From the NCBI GenBank assembly GCA_965267435.1, contig OZ253960.1:7006001-7070000 (forward strand): 64,000 bases of DNA. The letters run 5' to 3'. Positions 33,724 to 42,137 of the stretch are shown in pieces. The translations under genes were made by a program, and so were the position numbers. The stretch's first letter is position 1; each line of letters starts with the position of its first letter. Origin of the DNA: JAWPMT01 sp965267435 (GTDB taxonomy: Bacteria; Bacteroidota; Bacteroidia; Cytophagales; Cyclobacteriaceae). The notes under the pieces were generated by a model. That model worked only from the letters and a program-made list of their open reading frames with translations. It was not told the origin of the DNA and ran no database searches.

Positions 33724-34730
33724 TGGATATTCACGATATAATCAAAAAACGGATTTTGGTCTTGGATGGTGCAATGGGTACCATGATCCAGCGGCACAAA
33801 TTGACGGAAGATGACTTTCGCAACGAGGACCTCAAGGATCATCCTTCACCTTTGAAGGGCAACAATGATCTCCTGTCGATTACCCGTCCAGATATAATAA
33901 AGGACATCCACCTGGAATACTTCAAGGCCGGCGCCGACATTGCTGAGACCAACACTTTCAGCTCCACATCCATTGCTCAAGCCGACTACGGGTTGGAGTC
34001 TGATGAGTGGGTCTATAAACTCAACTTTGAGTCGGCGAGAATCGCCCGTGAAGCGGCTGACGAAATGACCGCAGAGGAACCCCAGAAGCCCCGTTTTGTC
34101 GCGGGTTCCATGGGACCAACAAACAAGACGGCGTCCCTATCGCCAGACGTGAATGATCCGGGCTACCGGGCAGTCACATTTGACGAACTCCGAGCTGCCT
34201 ACAAGGCCCAAGCTCAGGCCCTGATCGATGGAGGTGTCGACCTTTTGCTCGTGGAGACGGTCTTCGATACACTCAACGCCAAGGCCGCCATTGTTGGGAT
34301 TGAGGAAATCAAGCAAGAGACGGGAAGGGACATTCCCGTTATGGTATCAGGAACGATCACCGATGCCTCCGGGCGCACACTTTCCGGGCAGACAACAGAG
34401 GCGTTTCTCATTTCGCTATCACACATTAACCTGTTCAGCGTGGGGTTGAATTGTGCTCTTGGCGCCAATCAGCTGAGACCTTATTTGCAGACACTCAGCC
34501 ATGAAGCGGACTTCCACACAAGCGCTCACCCAAATGCGGGACTCCCCAACGAATTTGGTGAGTACGACCAAACACCGGAGGAGATGGCTGAGCAAATCAA
34601 GGAATACCTCGATGAGGGACTCGTGAATGTCATCGGTGGGTGCTGCGGAACTACCCCAGACCACATTCGGGCCATAGCCGACCTCGCTGCCAAATATGAA
34701 CCTCGCGGCAAAACCCTGATTCCTGCCTAA
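33723..34730 (+). CDS. metH: Methionine synthase, homocysteine-binding module (split MetH)
   Basis: 335 residues, equal to the first domain of the cobalamin-dependent methionine synthase. It binds and activates homocysteine through zinc: the three Cys ligands are Cys244 (GLNCALG) and Cys307-Cys308 (GGCCGTTP). The start follows DGAMGTMIQRH, also typical. The rest of the enzyme is the next gene, 10 bp on, so the usual single chain of about 1200 residues is divided at the domain border. Controlled by the SAM-I riboswitch upstream. Confidence 0.93.
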   Translation: MDIHDIIKKRILVLDGAMGTMIQRHKLTEDDFRNEDLKDHPSPLKGNNDLLSITRPDIIKDIHLEYFKAGADIAETNTFSSTSIAQADYGLESDEWVYKLNFESARIAREAADEMTAEEPQKPRFVAGSMGPTNKTASLSPDVNDPGYRAVTFDELRAAYKAQAQALIDGGVDLLLVETVFDTLNAKAAIVGIEEIKQETGRDIPVMVSGTITDASGRTLSGQTTEAFLISLSHINLFSVGLNCALGANQLRPYLQTLSHEADFHTSAHPNAGLPNEFGEYDQTPEEMAEQIKEYLDEGLVNVIGGCCGTTPDHIRAIADLAAKYEPRGKTLIPA

Positions 34731-34740
34731 AGATCAAGAT

Positions 34741-37389
34741 ATGGTAATACCCCCATTGAAGCTATCTGGCCTTGAGCCGCTGATTGTCAATGACCAAACG
34801 AATTTTGTCAATATTGGAGAACGCACGAACGTAACTGGTTCGGCGCGATTTGCAAGATTGATCAGAGAGGACCAATACGATGTGGCCCTTGACGTGGCGC
34901 TGGACCAGGTACGAGGTGGCGCTCAGATCCTCGACGTCAATATGGACGAAGGCATGCTGGATGGCAAGGCCGCCATGGTCAGGTTTCTGCACCTTATCGC
35001 TTCTGAGCCAGAGATTGCACGAATCCCGATAATGATCGATTCCTCGAAGTGGGACATTATAGAGGCCGGCCTCCAGTGCATCCAGGGCAAGGGTGTGGTC
35101 AACTCCATTTCTCTAAAAGAGGGAGAAGAGCCTTTTCTGGAGCAAGCCCGCAAGATCAAAATGTACGGAGCGGCCACGGTGGTCATGGCCTTTGATGAAC
35201 AAGGGCAGGCCGATACCTATGAGCGTCGAATCGTTATTTGTGAAAGGTCGTACCGATTGTTGACGGATGTAGTTGGATTTGCTCCACAAGACATCATTTT
35301 CGATCCCAATATTTTCCCCGTCGCGACGGGTATTGAAGACCACAACAATTACGCTGTCGATTTTTTTGAGGCGACGAAGTGGATCAAGAAGAACCTGCCG
35401 GGGGCCAAAGTAAGTGGGGGAGTGAGCAACGTGTCTTTCTCGTTCCGTGGCAACAATGTGGTCCGGGAGGCAATGCACAGTGCCTTTCTGTACCATGCCA
35501 TACAAGCTGGTATGGACATGGGCATCGTGAATGCGGGCATGATTGAAGTCTACGATGAGATCCCCAAGGAATTGCTCGATCATGTAGAGGATGTACTGCT
35601 CAATCGCCGAGAAGACGCTACAGAACGACTTGTTGACTATGCTGAAAAAGTACGAGGTGCGGGGAAGACCAAAGTCATCGATACAGAATGGCGAAAGGGA
35701 ACTGTTGAAGAGCGATTGGCGCATGCACTCATCAAGGGAATTGTTGATCATGTGGAGGAAGATACCGAGGAGGCACGGCAAAAGTACGACAAGCCGCTAC
35801 ACGTGATCGAAGGGCCGTTGATGGACGGAATGAACACCGTGGGTGACCTGTTTGGGAGCGGGAAGATGTTCCTGCCTCAAGTGGTAAAGAGCGCCCGGGT
35901 GATGAAGAAATCAGTAGCCTACCTGATCCCGTACCTGGAAGCCGAAAAGTCCGCGGGAAACAGCAGCAAGGGTAAGATCCTGCTGGCGACAGTGAAGGGA
36001 GATGTACACGACATAGGAAAGAACATTGTCGGTGTAGTGCTCGCATGCAACAACTACGACATCGTCGATATGGGCGTGATGGTGCCCGCTGAAAAGATTT
36101 TGGACAAAGCGGTCGAGGTCAATGCAGACATCATTGGTCTGAGTGGCTTGATCACCCCCTCTCTTGACGAGATGGTACACGTGGCGGAGGAAATGGAACA
36201 CCGAGGTATGCAGACGCCTCTTCTGATTGGCGGAGCCACTACTTCCAGGGTGCACACGGCAGTGAAGATAGCGCCCAAGTATTCCGGGCCGTCCATTCAT
36301 GTCCTGGATGCATCCAAGTCAGTGACGGTCGCATCCAAGCTCCTGGGTTCAGATGCGGGAGTGTACACCGATCAAATCTCCGTTGAGTACCGTGATCTGG
36401 CTGACAACCATCACAATCGCCGAAAAGAGAAGGCGTTCGTCTCATACGAAGAGGCGCAGCGCAACCGCGTCACAATTGATTGGGACAACTACGCTCCGAC
36501 TAGGCCTAAGCATTTAGGGGTCACGGCATTTGAAGATTATCCCATCGAGGAGATCAGAGAATATATCGACTGGACGCCATTTTTCTCTACCTGGATGCTC
36601 AAAGGCACGCATCCCAACATCCTCGCGGATGGGGTAGTAGGAGAGGAGGCCAAAAAGCTCTTCATGGATGCCAATTCGATGCTTGATAAAATCATCGCTG
36701 GCAAACTCCTTACTGCAAAGGGAGTAGTCGGCCTCTATCCGGCAAATAGCCAGGGTGATGACGTGGTCTTGCCCGGAGATGTGAGGTTGCATTTCCTGAG
36801 GCAGCAAGGGAAGAAAGGCACGAACATTCCGAACATTTCGCTTGCGGACTTTATTGCACCCCAAGGTACAAAGGAGGATTACATTGGAGGATTTGCCGTG
36901 ACCACGGGAATTGGCATAGAGCGCCTCATAAAGGCTTACGAGGATGACCATGACGACTACAATGTCATTATGATCAAGGCCGTGGCAGACCGGCTTGCGG
37001 AAGCATTTGCGGAGTTGATGCACGAAAAAGTCAGAAAGGAATTGTGGGGGTATGCCGCCGACGAGCAATTGACTAACCCACAGCTAATCAAAGAAGAATA
37101 TCAGGGGATCCGTCCAGCACCGGGCTATCCGGCTTGCCCGGATCACACGGAGAAGCGCACACTATTTGACTTACTGCAGGTAGAGAAGCGGACAGGTATC
37201 AAGCTCACGGATTCCTATGCCATGTACCCTGCATCGGCTGTGAGTGGCTGGTACTTTGGACATCCCGATGCACGGTATTTCGGGCTGGGAAAAATTTATG
37301 AAGATCAAGTACGTGACTACGCCAAAAGAAAAGACCTCACACTAGAGGAGATGGAACGTTGGCTGGCGCCGAACTTAGGATACAGATAA
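34741..37389 (+). CDS. metH: Methionine synthase, folate-, cobalamin- and SAM-binding modules (split MetH)
   Basis: 882 residues. In order: pterin-binding domain (NIGERTNVTGSARFARLI, about 20-280), cap domain, cobalamin domain with the axial ligand His423 in GDVHDIGKN, and the C-terminal reactivation domain with RPAPGYPACPDHTEK (from Arg791), which binds SAM. Together with the product of 33723-34730 it moves a methyl group from methyltetrahydrofolate to homocysteine. The stop codon shares one base with the metF start (TAATG). Complete; only the split is notable. Confidence 0.95.
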   Translation: MVIPPLKLSGLEPLIVNDQTNFVNIGERTNVTGSARFARLIREDQYDVALDVALDQVRGGAQILDVNMDEGMLDGKAAMVRFLHLIASEPEIARIPIMIDSSKWDIIEAGLQCIQGKGVVNSISLKEGEEPFLEQARKIKMYGAATVVMAFDEQGQADTYERRIVICERSYRLLTDVVGFAPQDIIFDPNIFPVATGIEDHNNYAVDFFEATKWIKKNLPGAKVSGGVSNVSFSFRGNNVVREAMHSAFLYHAIQAGMDMGIVNAGMIEVYDEIPKELLDHVEDVLLNRREDATERLVDYAEKVRGAGKTKVIDTEWRKGTVEERLAHALIKGIVDHVEEDTEEARQKYDKPLHVIEGPLMDGMNTVGDLFGSGKMFLPQVVKSARVMKKSVAYLIPYLEAEKSAGNSSKGKILLATVKGDVHDIGKNIVGVVLACNNYDIVDMGVMVPAEKILDKAVEVNADIIGLSGLITPSLDEMVHVAEEMEHRGMQTPLLIGGATTSRVHTAVKIAPKYSGPSIHVLDASKSVTVASKLLGSDAGVYTDQISVEYRDLADNHHNRRKEKAFVSYEEAQRNRVTIDWDNYAPTRPKHLGVTAFEDYPIEEIREYIDWTPFFSTWMLKGTHPNILADGVVGEEAKKLFMDANSMLDKIIAGKLLTAKGVVGLYPANSQGDDVVLPGDVRLHFLRQQGKKGTNIPNISLADFIAPQGTKEDYIGGFAVTTGIGIERLIKAYEDDHDDYNVIMIKAVADRLAEAFAELMHEKVRKELWGYAADEQLTNPQLIKEEYQGIRPAPGYPACPDHTEKRTLFDLLQVEKRTGIKLTDSYAMYPASAVSGWYFGHPDARYFGLGKIYEDQVRDYAKRKDLTLEEMERWLAPNLGYR

Positions 37390-38342
37390 TGAAAATCACC
37401 GAACACCTGAAGAAGGCGAAAGGTAAAACGCTTTTCAGCTTCGAAATCTTGCCACCTGTGAAGGGGCAAAGTGTCAAATCCATTTTCGATGCCATCGATC
37501 CGTTGATGGAATTCAAACCTCCTTTTATCGATGTCACCTACCACAGGGAGGAGTATATCTATAAAAAACACCCTAATGGCCTTCTGGAGCGCATTTCTAC
37601 TAGAAAGCGTCCCGGAACTGTTGGGATCTGTTCGGCCATCATCAACAAGTACAAAGTGGACCCGGTCCCTCATATCATTTGTGGTGGATTTACAAAGGAG
37701 GAGACGGAGAATGCATTGATCGATCTCGATTTCCTGGGGATTGAGAATGTGCTCGTTTTGAGAGGTGATGCCATCAAGTCTGAGGGAGCTTTCCGACCGG
37801 AAGAGAACGGCCATCATTATGCATCCGATCTCTTGCAGCAGGTGCTGGACTTGAACCATGGTTCTTACCTTCATGAGGAAGTGGAAGGTTCGAAGACTGA
37901 CTTCTGTATAGGGGTGGCGGGCTACCCGGAGAAGCATTTCGAGGCGCCTAACCTCAATATCGACATCAAGTATCTCAAGAAGAAGATCGATATGGGGGCA
38001 GAGTACATCGTCACACAGATGTTCTTTGAGAATGAGAAGTACTTCGAGTTTGTCGATAAGTGTCGGGAGGCGGGTATCAAAGTGCCGATCATTCCTGGTT
38101 TGAAGCCGTTGGCGACTAAACGCCAAATGACCGTCTTGCCCAGTATTTTTCATGTTGATCTGCCTGACGAATTGACGAATGAGTTGGAGAAATGCAAAGA
38201 CAATGCTGCAGTAAAGGAAGTGGGTGTCGAGTGGTGCATTCAGCAGTCTAAGGAATTGATGGAGCGGGGAGCACCTGTGTTGCATTACTACACCATGAGT
38301 AAATCAGCCTCTATTCGTAGAATTGCGGAGTCGCTGTTCTAA
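37389..38342 (+). CDS. metF: 5,10-Methylenetetrahydrofolate reductase
   Basis: 317 residues. FAD-dependent enzyme that makes the methyltetrahydrofolate used by MetH. It begins with the family motif FSFEILPPVKG; DVTYH, ICGGFTKEETENALIDL, ENVLVLRGD and the FAD-binding DIKYLKKKIDMGAEYIVTQMFF follow. The ATG at 37389 is used because it overlaps the metH stop by one base; the frame continues upstream into metH. It is expected to be under the same SAM-I riboswitch. Confidence 0.95.
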   Translation: MKITEHLKKAKGKTLFSFEILPPVKGQSVKSIFDAIDPLMEFKPPFIDVTYHREEYIYKKHPNGLLERISTRKRPGTVGICSAIINKYKVDPVPHIICGGFTKEETENALIDLDFLGIENVLVLRGDAIKSEGAFRPEENGHHYASDLLQQVLDLNHGSYLHEEVEGSKTDFCIGVAGYPEKHFEAPNLNIDIKYLKKKIDMGAEYIVTQMFFENEKYFEFVDKCREAGIKVPIIPGLKPLATKRQMTVLPSIFHVDLPDELTNELEKCKDNAAVKEVGVEWCIQQSKELMERGAPVLHYYTMSKSASIRRIAESLF

Positions 38343-38382
38343 TCGAACCATGCCAGTTCTTTTTCTGTTGGGGGAGTAGATC

Positions 38383-39225
38383 ATGAAAGTCATTGAGTGC
38401 CCACGTGATGCCATGCAGGGAATAGAGGCCTTCATTCCCACAGCCACAAAAGCGGAGTATCTCAACAAACTCCTGGAGGTGGGTTTCGATACATTGGATT
38501 TCGGGAGCTTTGTAAGCCCAAAGGCCATCCCACAAATGAGGGATACAGCTGAGGTTCTTGCGGGTTTAGATTTGGGGTCGACAGAGACCCGTTTGCTGGC
38601 CATCGTTGCCAATGTACGGGGCGCTGAAGACGCCTGCCAGTTTCCTGAGATCGCTTACTTGGGATTTCCATTGTCTATCTCCGAGACTTTCCAGCTTCGC
38701 AATACGAACCGAACGATTGCACAGGCCTTCGAGATTGTTGAGAAGATACAGGGACTCTGTGTTTCGAATGGCAAGGAACAGGTCGTCTACCTAAGCATGG
38801 GTTTCGGTAATCCCTATGGAGACCCCTATAGCGCCGAAGTAATCACCGATTTTATTGAGCGATTGCAAAGACTAGGAATTCGCATCGTTTCATTGGCGGA
38901 TACTGTAGGTATGGCCACCGGCCCTGAAGTGCATGGAGTGATGAAAGGGGCCATTGAGGCCTTTCCTGATTTGGAGATTGGCGCACATCTCCATGCTGCT
39001 CCCACCCAGGTGGAAGAAAAGGTCTTGGCCGTAATCGACGCCGGTTGTAAAAGAATTGACGGCGCTTTGAGGGGGTTTGGAGGCTGTCCTATGGCCGAGG
39101 ACGATTTGGTGGGAAACGTACCTACCGAGAAGATCCTGTCCCTTATCGCCGCAAATGAAAAGTCGTGGCTGCAGGATGAGGCTTTGCAACAAGCACTGGC
39201 GCTCTCCGGCAATGTCTTCGGATGA
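38383..39225 (+). CDS. Hydroxymethylglutaryl-CoA lyase-like protein
   Basis: 280 residues of the HMGL TIM-barrel family. MKVIECPRDAMQG is a changed form of the usual EVGPRDGLQ with Arg and Asp kept; LADTVGMATG, IGAHLHAAPTQ with the two metal-binding His, and the catalytic-loop Cys in GFGGCPMAEDDLVGN follow. HMG-CoA lyase cleaves HMG-CoA into acetyl-CoA and acetoacetate in leucine breakdown. The gene starts 40 bp after metF on the same strand and may be the last in that operon, which is an odd partner. The hairpin element at 39227 lies right after its stop. Confidence 0.87.
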   Translation: MKVIECPRDAMQGIEAFIPTATKAEYLNKLLEVGFDTLDFGSFVSPKAIPQMRDTAEVLAGLDLGSTETRLLAIVANVRGAEDACQFPEIAYLGFPLSISETFQLRNTNRTIAQAFEIVEKIQGLCVSNGKEQVVYLSMGFGNPYGDPYSAEVITDFIERLQRLGIRIVSLADTVGMATGPEVHGVMKGAIEAFPDLEIGAHLHAAPTQVEEKVLAVIDAGCKRIDGALRGFGGCPMAEDDLVGNVPTEKILSLIAANEKSWLQDEALQQALALSGNVFG

Positions 39226-39226
39226 C

Positions 39227-39396
39227 TTTAACCCGGATTATGCAATAGCATATTTATTGTTCGAAGGGGAAATATTCTATTGCATAATGACGAAAAATTT
39301 CTCTTACAGGAAATTTTTGTCAGGGTAACCCAGACAAAGCAAAGCTTTCGTCTGCCCTTCGGGCAAATTATGCATTAATGCATAATTTGGGTTAAA
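39227..39396. mobile_element. MITE- or REP-like hairpin-array element
   Basis: TTTAACCC at 39227-39234 and GGGTTAAA at 39389-39396 are perfect inverted ends. Similarity goes on inward (ATTATGCA on both sides, later CGAAGG). Inside are five hairpins in a row: 39237-39288 (19-bp stem, one mismatch), 39289-39321 (12 bp), 39332-39353 (9 bp), 39353-39365 (5 bp) and 39364-39389 (a perfect 26-bp palindrome). A GGGTAACCC at 39323-39331 looks like two end motifs joined, so the element may be double. No coding. Its right end covers the dprA stop codon (39392-39394). Confidence 0.7.
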
Positions 39397-40489
39397 TCAG
39401 CTTGTATTTCTTTCCTGGGAGCATTTTGACAAGTCCTGTGAACTCTAGTGTCAACAGCAGCGATGCCAGTTGATTGATAGGAATTTGGGTCTTCCACGCA
39501 AGATCATCGACAGATAGGCCATCCGGGCGATCCTTGATAGCGTTGATGATGGCGCGCTCTTCGGGAGAGAGGTTAATGTCAATGTGCGCATTCCGGGGCG
39601 GCGCCTCGCTTTCGTCCCAGTTGAGGTGGTAAATGAGGTCTTTAGGTCCGGTATAGATTAAGGCTTTTTGCTGTTTGATCAGATCGTTGGTTCCAGTGGA
39701 GTAGGTACTTGTGAGGTTACCGGGAACTGCGAACACTGGCTTGTTGTAGGAGTTGGCAATATTGGCCGTGATCAGTGCTCCCCCTTTTCTGGCGGCTTCC
39801 ACCACAATGGTCGCTTCACTGAGAGCGGCAATGATGCGATTTCTGGCAGGGAACAGCCGGGCATCAGGTTCCGTGCCAGGTGGATTTTCACTGACGATTG
39901 CCCCTTGTGAAGTCATTTCGAGAGCAGTCTTCATATGCTCCCTCGGGTAAATGTGGTCCAGGCCACTGGCCAATATTCCGTAGGTGGGTAATCCCGCCCT
40001 CAGGGCCGCTCGATGTGCGGTGATATCTATACCGAAGGCAAGGCCGCTCACAATAGATGCGGAGGTCGCCTTTAGCTCCTCTACGATTCTTTCCGTGATC
40101 TGGCGGCCGTAGGGGCTTGCTTTCCTTGTGCCGACGATGCCCACTGTGCGTTTGTAGAGAGGAGCGAGGTCTCCCTTCACATAAATAAGTGTGGGAGAGT
40201 CATACTGCTCTTTCAGCCGAGGAGGGAAGCGCTCGTGCGTGAAGTGGATGATGTCAATCTCTGAATCCTGGCACTGCTTGATGATAGCCTCAGCCTCAGC
40301 AAAAGAACTCTTGCTGACAATTTCTGTTGCTAATCGCTCCCCAATACCGGGGATCTTCGAGAGGCGGCCCTTTTTTGTCATAAATACCTCTTCTACAGAG
40401 CCGAGATATCCGATGAGGTGACGAACAGTGGCGTGGCCGATGCGTGGAAGACGATTGAGAGCTACCTCTTGTAGTAGCTGCTCGGTCAT
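39392..40489 (-). CDS. dprA: DNA-processing protein DprA
   Basis: 365 residues. Binds incoming single-stranded DNA during natural transformation and loads RecA. An N-terminal helix-hairpin-helix region (LPRIGHATVRHLIGYL, LSKIPGIGERLA) precedes the Rossmann-like core with VGIVGTRKASPYGRQITERI, SGLAFGIDITAHRAAL, GLDHIYPREH and SENPPGTEPDARLFPARNRIIAALSEA. A winged-helix region (SPEERAIINAIKDRPDGLSVDDL) ends it. The stop codon lies within the right end of the hairpin element. Its start overlaps the MerR gene stop by 4 bp. Confidence 0.95.
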   Translation of the reverse strand: MTEQLLQEVALNRLPRIGHATVRHLIGYLGSVEEVFMTKKGRLSKIPGIGERLATEIVSKSSFAEAEAIIKQCQDSEIDIIHFTHERFPPRLKEQYDSPTLIYVKGDLAPLYKRTVGIVGTRKASPYGRQITERIVEELKATSASIVSGLAFGIDITAHRAALRAGLPTYGILASGLDHIYPREHMKTALEMTSQGAIVSENPPGTEPDARLFPARNRIIAALSEATIVVEAARKGGALITANIANSYNKPVFAVPGNLTSTYSTGTNDLIKQQKALIYTGPKDLIYHLNWDESEAPPRNAHIDINLSPEERAIINAIKDRPDGLSVDDLAWKTQIPINQLASLLLTLEFTGLVKMLPGKKYKLI

Positions 40490-40827
40490 TCGGGGAGATC
40501 CCCTCTAAGTTGTTTGAGAAATGCCCTGATCCGCTTCAGTGATTCTATCAATTCCACCTTATCAGTGGCTGCCTCTACGTCGCTTTTGATGAAATCGCGT
40601 GCACCCTGTAGCGTATAGCCCTTTTCCTTTACCAGGTGGTAGATGAGCTTTACGTTTTTGATATCCTCCTTGGTGAATTGTCGATTGCCCTTTCGGTTCT
40701 TCTTGGGTTTGATGATGTCAAACTCACTCTCCCAAAACCGGATCAGAGAAGTCGCAACGTTCAGCTCGTCAGCTACTTCACCGATGGTGAAGTATTTCTT
40801 TTCTATCGCTTTTTCCTTATAGGGCAC
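40486..40827 (-). CDS. MerR-family transcriptional regulator
   Basis: 113 residues, with the N-terminal winged HTH of MerR proteins: YFTIGEVADELNVATSLIRFWESEF, then RQFTKEDIKNVKLIYHLVKEKGYTLQGARDFI. The rest is a short helix with no effector-binding domain and no Cys metal site, so no inducer can be guessed. It directly precedes dprA with a 4-bp ATGA overlap, a common pairing in Bacteroidota, and starts at the base next to the CapA stop (40828). Confidence 0.9.
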   Translation of the reverse strand: MPYKEKAIEKKYFTIGEVADELNVATSLIRFWESEFDIIKPKKNRKGNRQFTKEDIKNVKLIYHLVKEKGYTLQGARDFIKSDVEAATDKVELIESLKRIRAFLKQLRGDLPE

Positions 40828-42060
40828 TTACTTGCGGATTGACTTTTGAATATAGATAATTCTCCCAGAACGGTCAACAACTATTTCATTTTCAGGGAAA
40901 TCTTCCGCTGATAAAGCCGAGATTGACTCCGCTGCCTGGTGCTTTTCGTCAAGTCTGGGCCCCAATGCATAGTCCTGGAGGAACGACACAATCTGCCCAC
41001 CGATAAACTTACCCTCCGCATCCAGCGTGACGCGGACGAGGGGTGCCTGACCAGCCAATCCCCGTAGATTGAAGCGCCCGTACGTAAGGAAATTGCCCAG
41101 GCTGTACATGATCAGACGCTCTTCATACACCTCCATAGCCCTTGGCACATGCGGTCCGTGCCCAATCAGCAAATCTGCACCAAGGTCGATCATCTCGTGC
41201 GCAAACTCATAGACGTTGCCGCGATCTTCGCCATAATAAAACTCGGTTTCACGTGTGACGTGGGTGTTTTTGGCCCCTTCTGCCCCAGCGTGAAACGAGA
41301 CCACAACAATGTCATTGAGTGAGTCCAGATGCTGGACGATGGCACGAACCGTATCTAGCTGGTGAATACTCAATGTTCCTTTATTGGGCGCCACTGCCAC
41401 CATACCGATACGTAATCGTTTCCGGTGGATGTGTGCATAGTGCTTTTCCGCTGAACCAGCGTAGGCAATACCGAGTGAATCGAGGACTCCCTGTGTATTT
41501 TGACGCCCTGTCAATCCAAAATCATTCGCGTGGTTGTTCGCGAGGCTCAACAGATCGAAGCCATTCTCCTGAAAGTGGAAGGCCAGATGATCTGGCGTTC
41601 TGAAAAGATAGCAGGCTTTAGGGTTCGAACATTTTTTCTGTTCTCCACCGTCTGTGAGGATGACCCCTTCCAGGTTGCCGAATGTGACGTCTGCATCCAG
41701 GAGATAGGGTTTGGCGGCCTTCCAGAGCCAATTACCGCTGTCTGGTGGCAAATAGTCGGTGTTCGGGAAGTTGGTACCCATCATCAAGTCTCCCACAGCC
41801 ACGAAGACGATGGAATCAGGTACCACCCTTGATAGTTCGATGTCGACCTCTTCGTCCAAAGAATACAGTGTATCCCCTTCCTGCGTGATGAAGTACTGGA
41901 TGGTGTCTTGGGGAACAGTTGCTGTATCTTGCTCTACCTGCTGCGTACCGCTCTGGGAGGCCAGGCGGCTGGTCTTACAGCCATCCAACGCAAATAGCGC
42001 CACCAACAAGATGGCTAAAAGGGGAAGAAAGCGCGGATGATGCTCTTGGTGGTTGATCAA
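40828..42060 (-). CDS. CapA-family lipoprotein (poly-gamma-glutamate-type metallophosphatase fold)
   Basis: 410 residues from a TTG at 42060, which gives a lipoprotein signal with lipobox ALDGC. An ATG at 42111 in the same frame is unlikely because it lies within the terminator hairpin of the upstream gene. CapA motifs: VAVGDLMMGTNFPN, FGNLEGVILTDGG, LSLANNHANDFGLTG, VVVSFHAGAEG, LIGHGPHVPRAMEVY and MYSLGNFLTY, with the Asp/His/Asn metal ligands of the calcineurin-like fold. CapA proteins take part in poly-gamma-glutamate capsule assembly, but there are no pgs genes here. The role in Bacteroidota is not settled. Confidence 0.82.
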   Translation of the reverse strand: MINHQEHHPRFLPLLAILLVALFALDGCKTSRLASQSGTQQVEQDTATVPQDTIQYFITQEGDTLYSLDEEVDIELSRVVPDSIVFVAVGDLMMGTNFPNTDYLPPDSGNWLWKAAKPYLLDADVTFGNLEGVILTDGGEQKKCSNPKACYLFRTPDHLAFHFQENGFDLLSLANNHANDFGLTGRQNTQGVLDSLGIAYAGSAEKHYAHIHRKRLRIGMVAVAPNKGTLSIHQLDTVRAIVQHLDSLNDIVVVSFHAGAEGAKNTHVTRETEFYYGEDRGNVYEFAHEMIDLGADLLIGHGPHVPRAMEVYEERLIMYSLGNFLTYGRFNLRGLAGQAPLVRVTLDAEGKFIGGQIVSFLQDYALGPRLDEKHQAAESISALSAEDFPENEIVVDRSGRIIYIQKSIRK

Positions 42061-42081
42061 TTTCAGTGCGATTTCGAGGGC

Positions 42082-42110
42082 AAAAAAAAAGCCGGACGAT
42101 ATGTCCGGCA
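42082..42110 (-). terminator. Intrinsic terminator of the M23 peptidase gene
   Basis: Read on the minus strand, GCCGGAC and GTCCGGC pair perfectly around ATATC and are followed by nine T. It is 28 bp past the stop of the M23 gene and ends before the CapA start at 42060. Confidence 0.92.
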
Positions 42111-42137
42111 ATTTATCTCTTTTTTCGACTAAGGGTG

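Noticed and set aside
37317..38285. Long open frame (322 codons) on the minus strand opposite metF
   Set aside because: metF on the + strand is complete and conserved; the antisense frame has an unlikely composition and is a shadow of its codon use.
39227..39396. Integron attC site
   Set aside because: The right end GTTAAAT fits GTTRRRY, but the left end does not give the matching RYYYAAC, there is no integrase or cassette array, and the element has five hairpins instead of one.
42060..42111. ATG at 42111 as the start of the CapA gene
   Set aside because: The first codons would be made from the terminator hairpin of the upstream gene and would bury the lipoprotein signal; the TTG at 42060 gives a normal signal.
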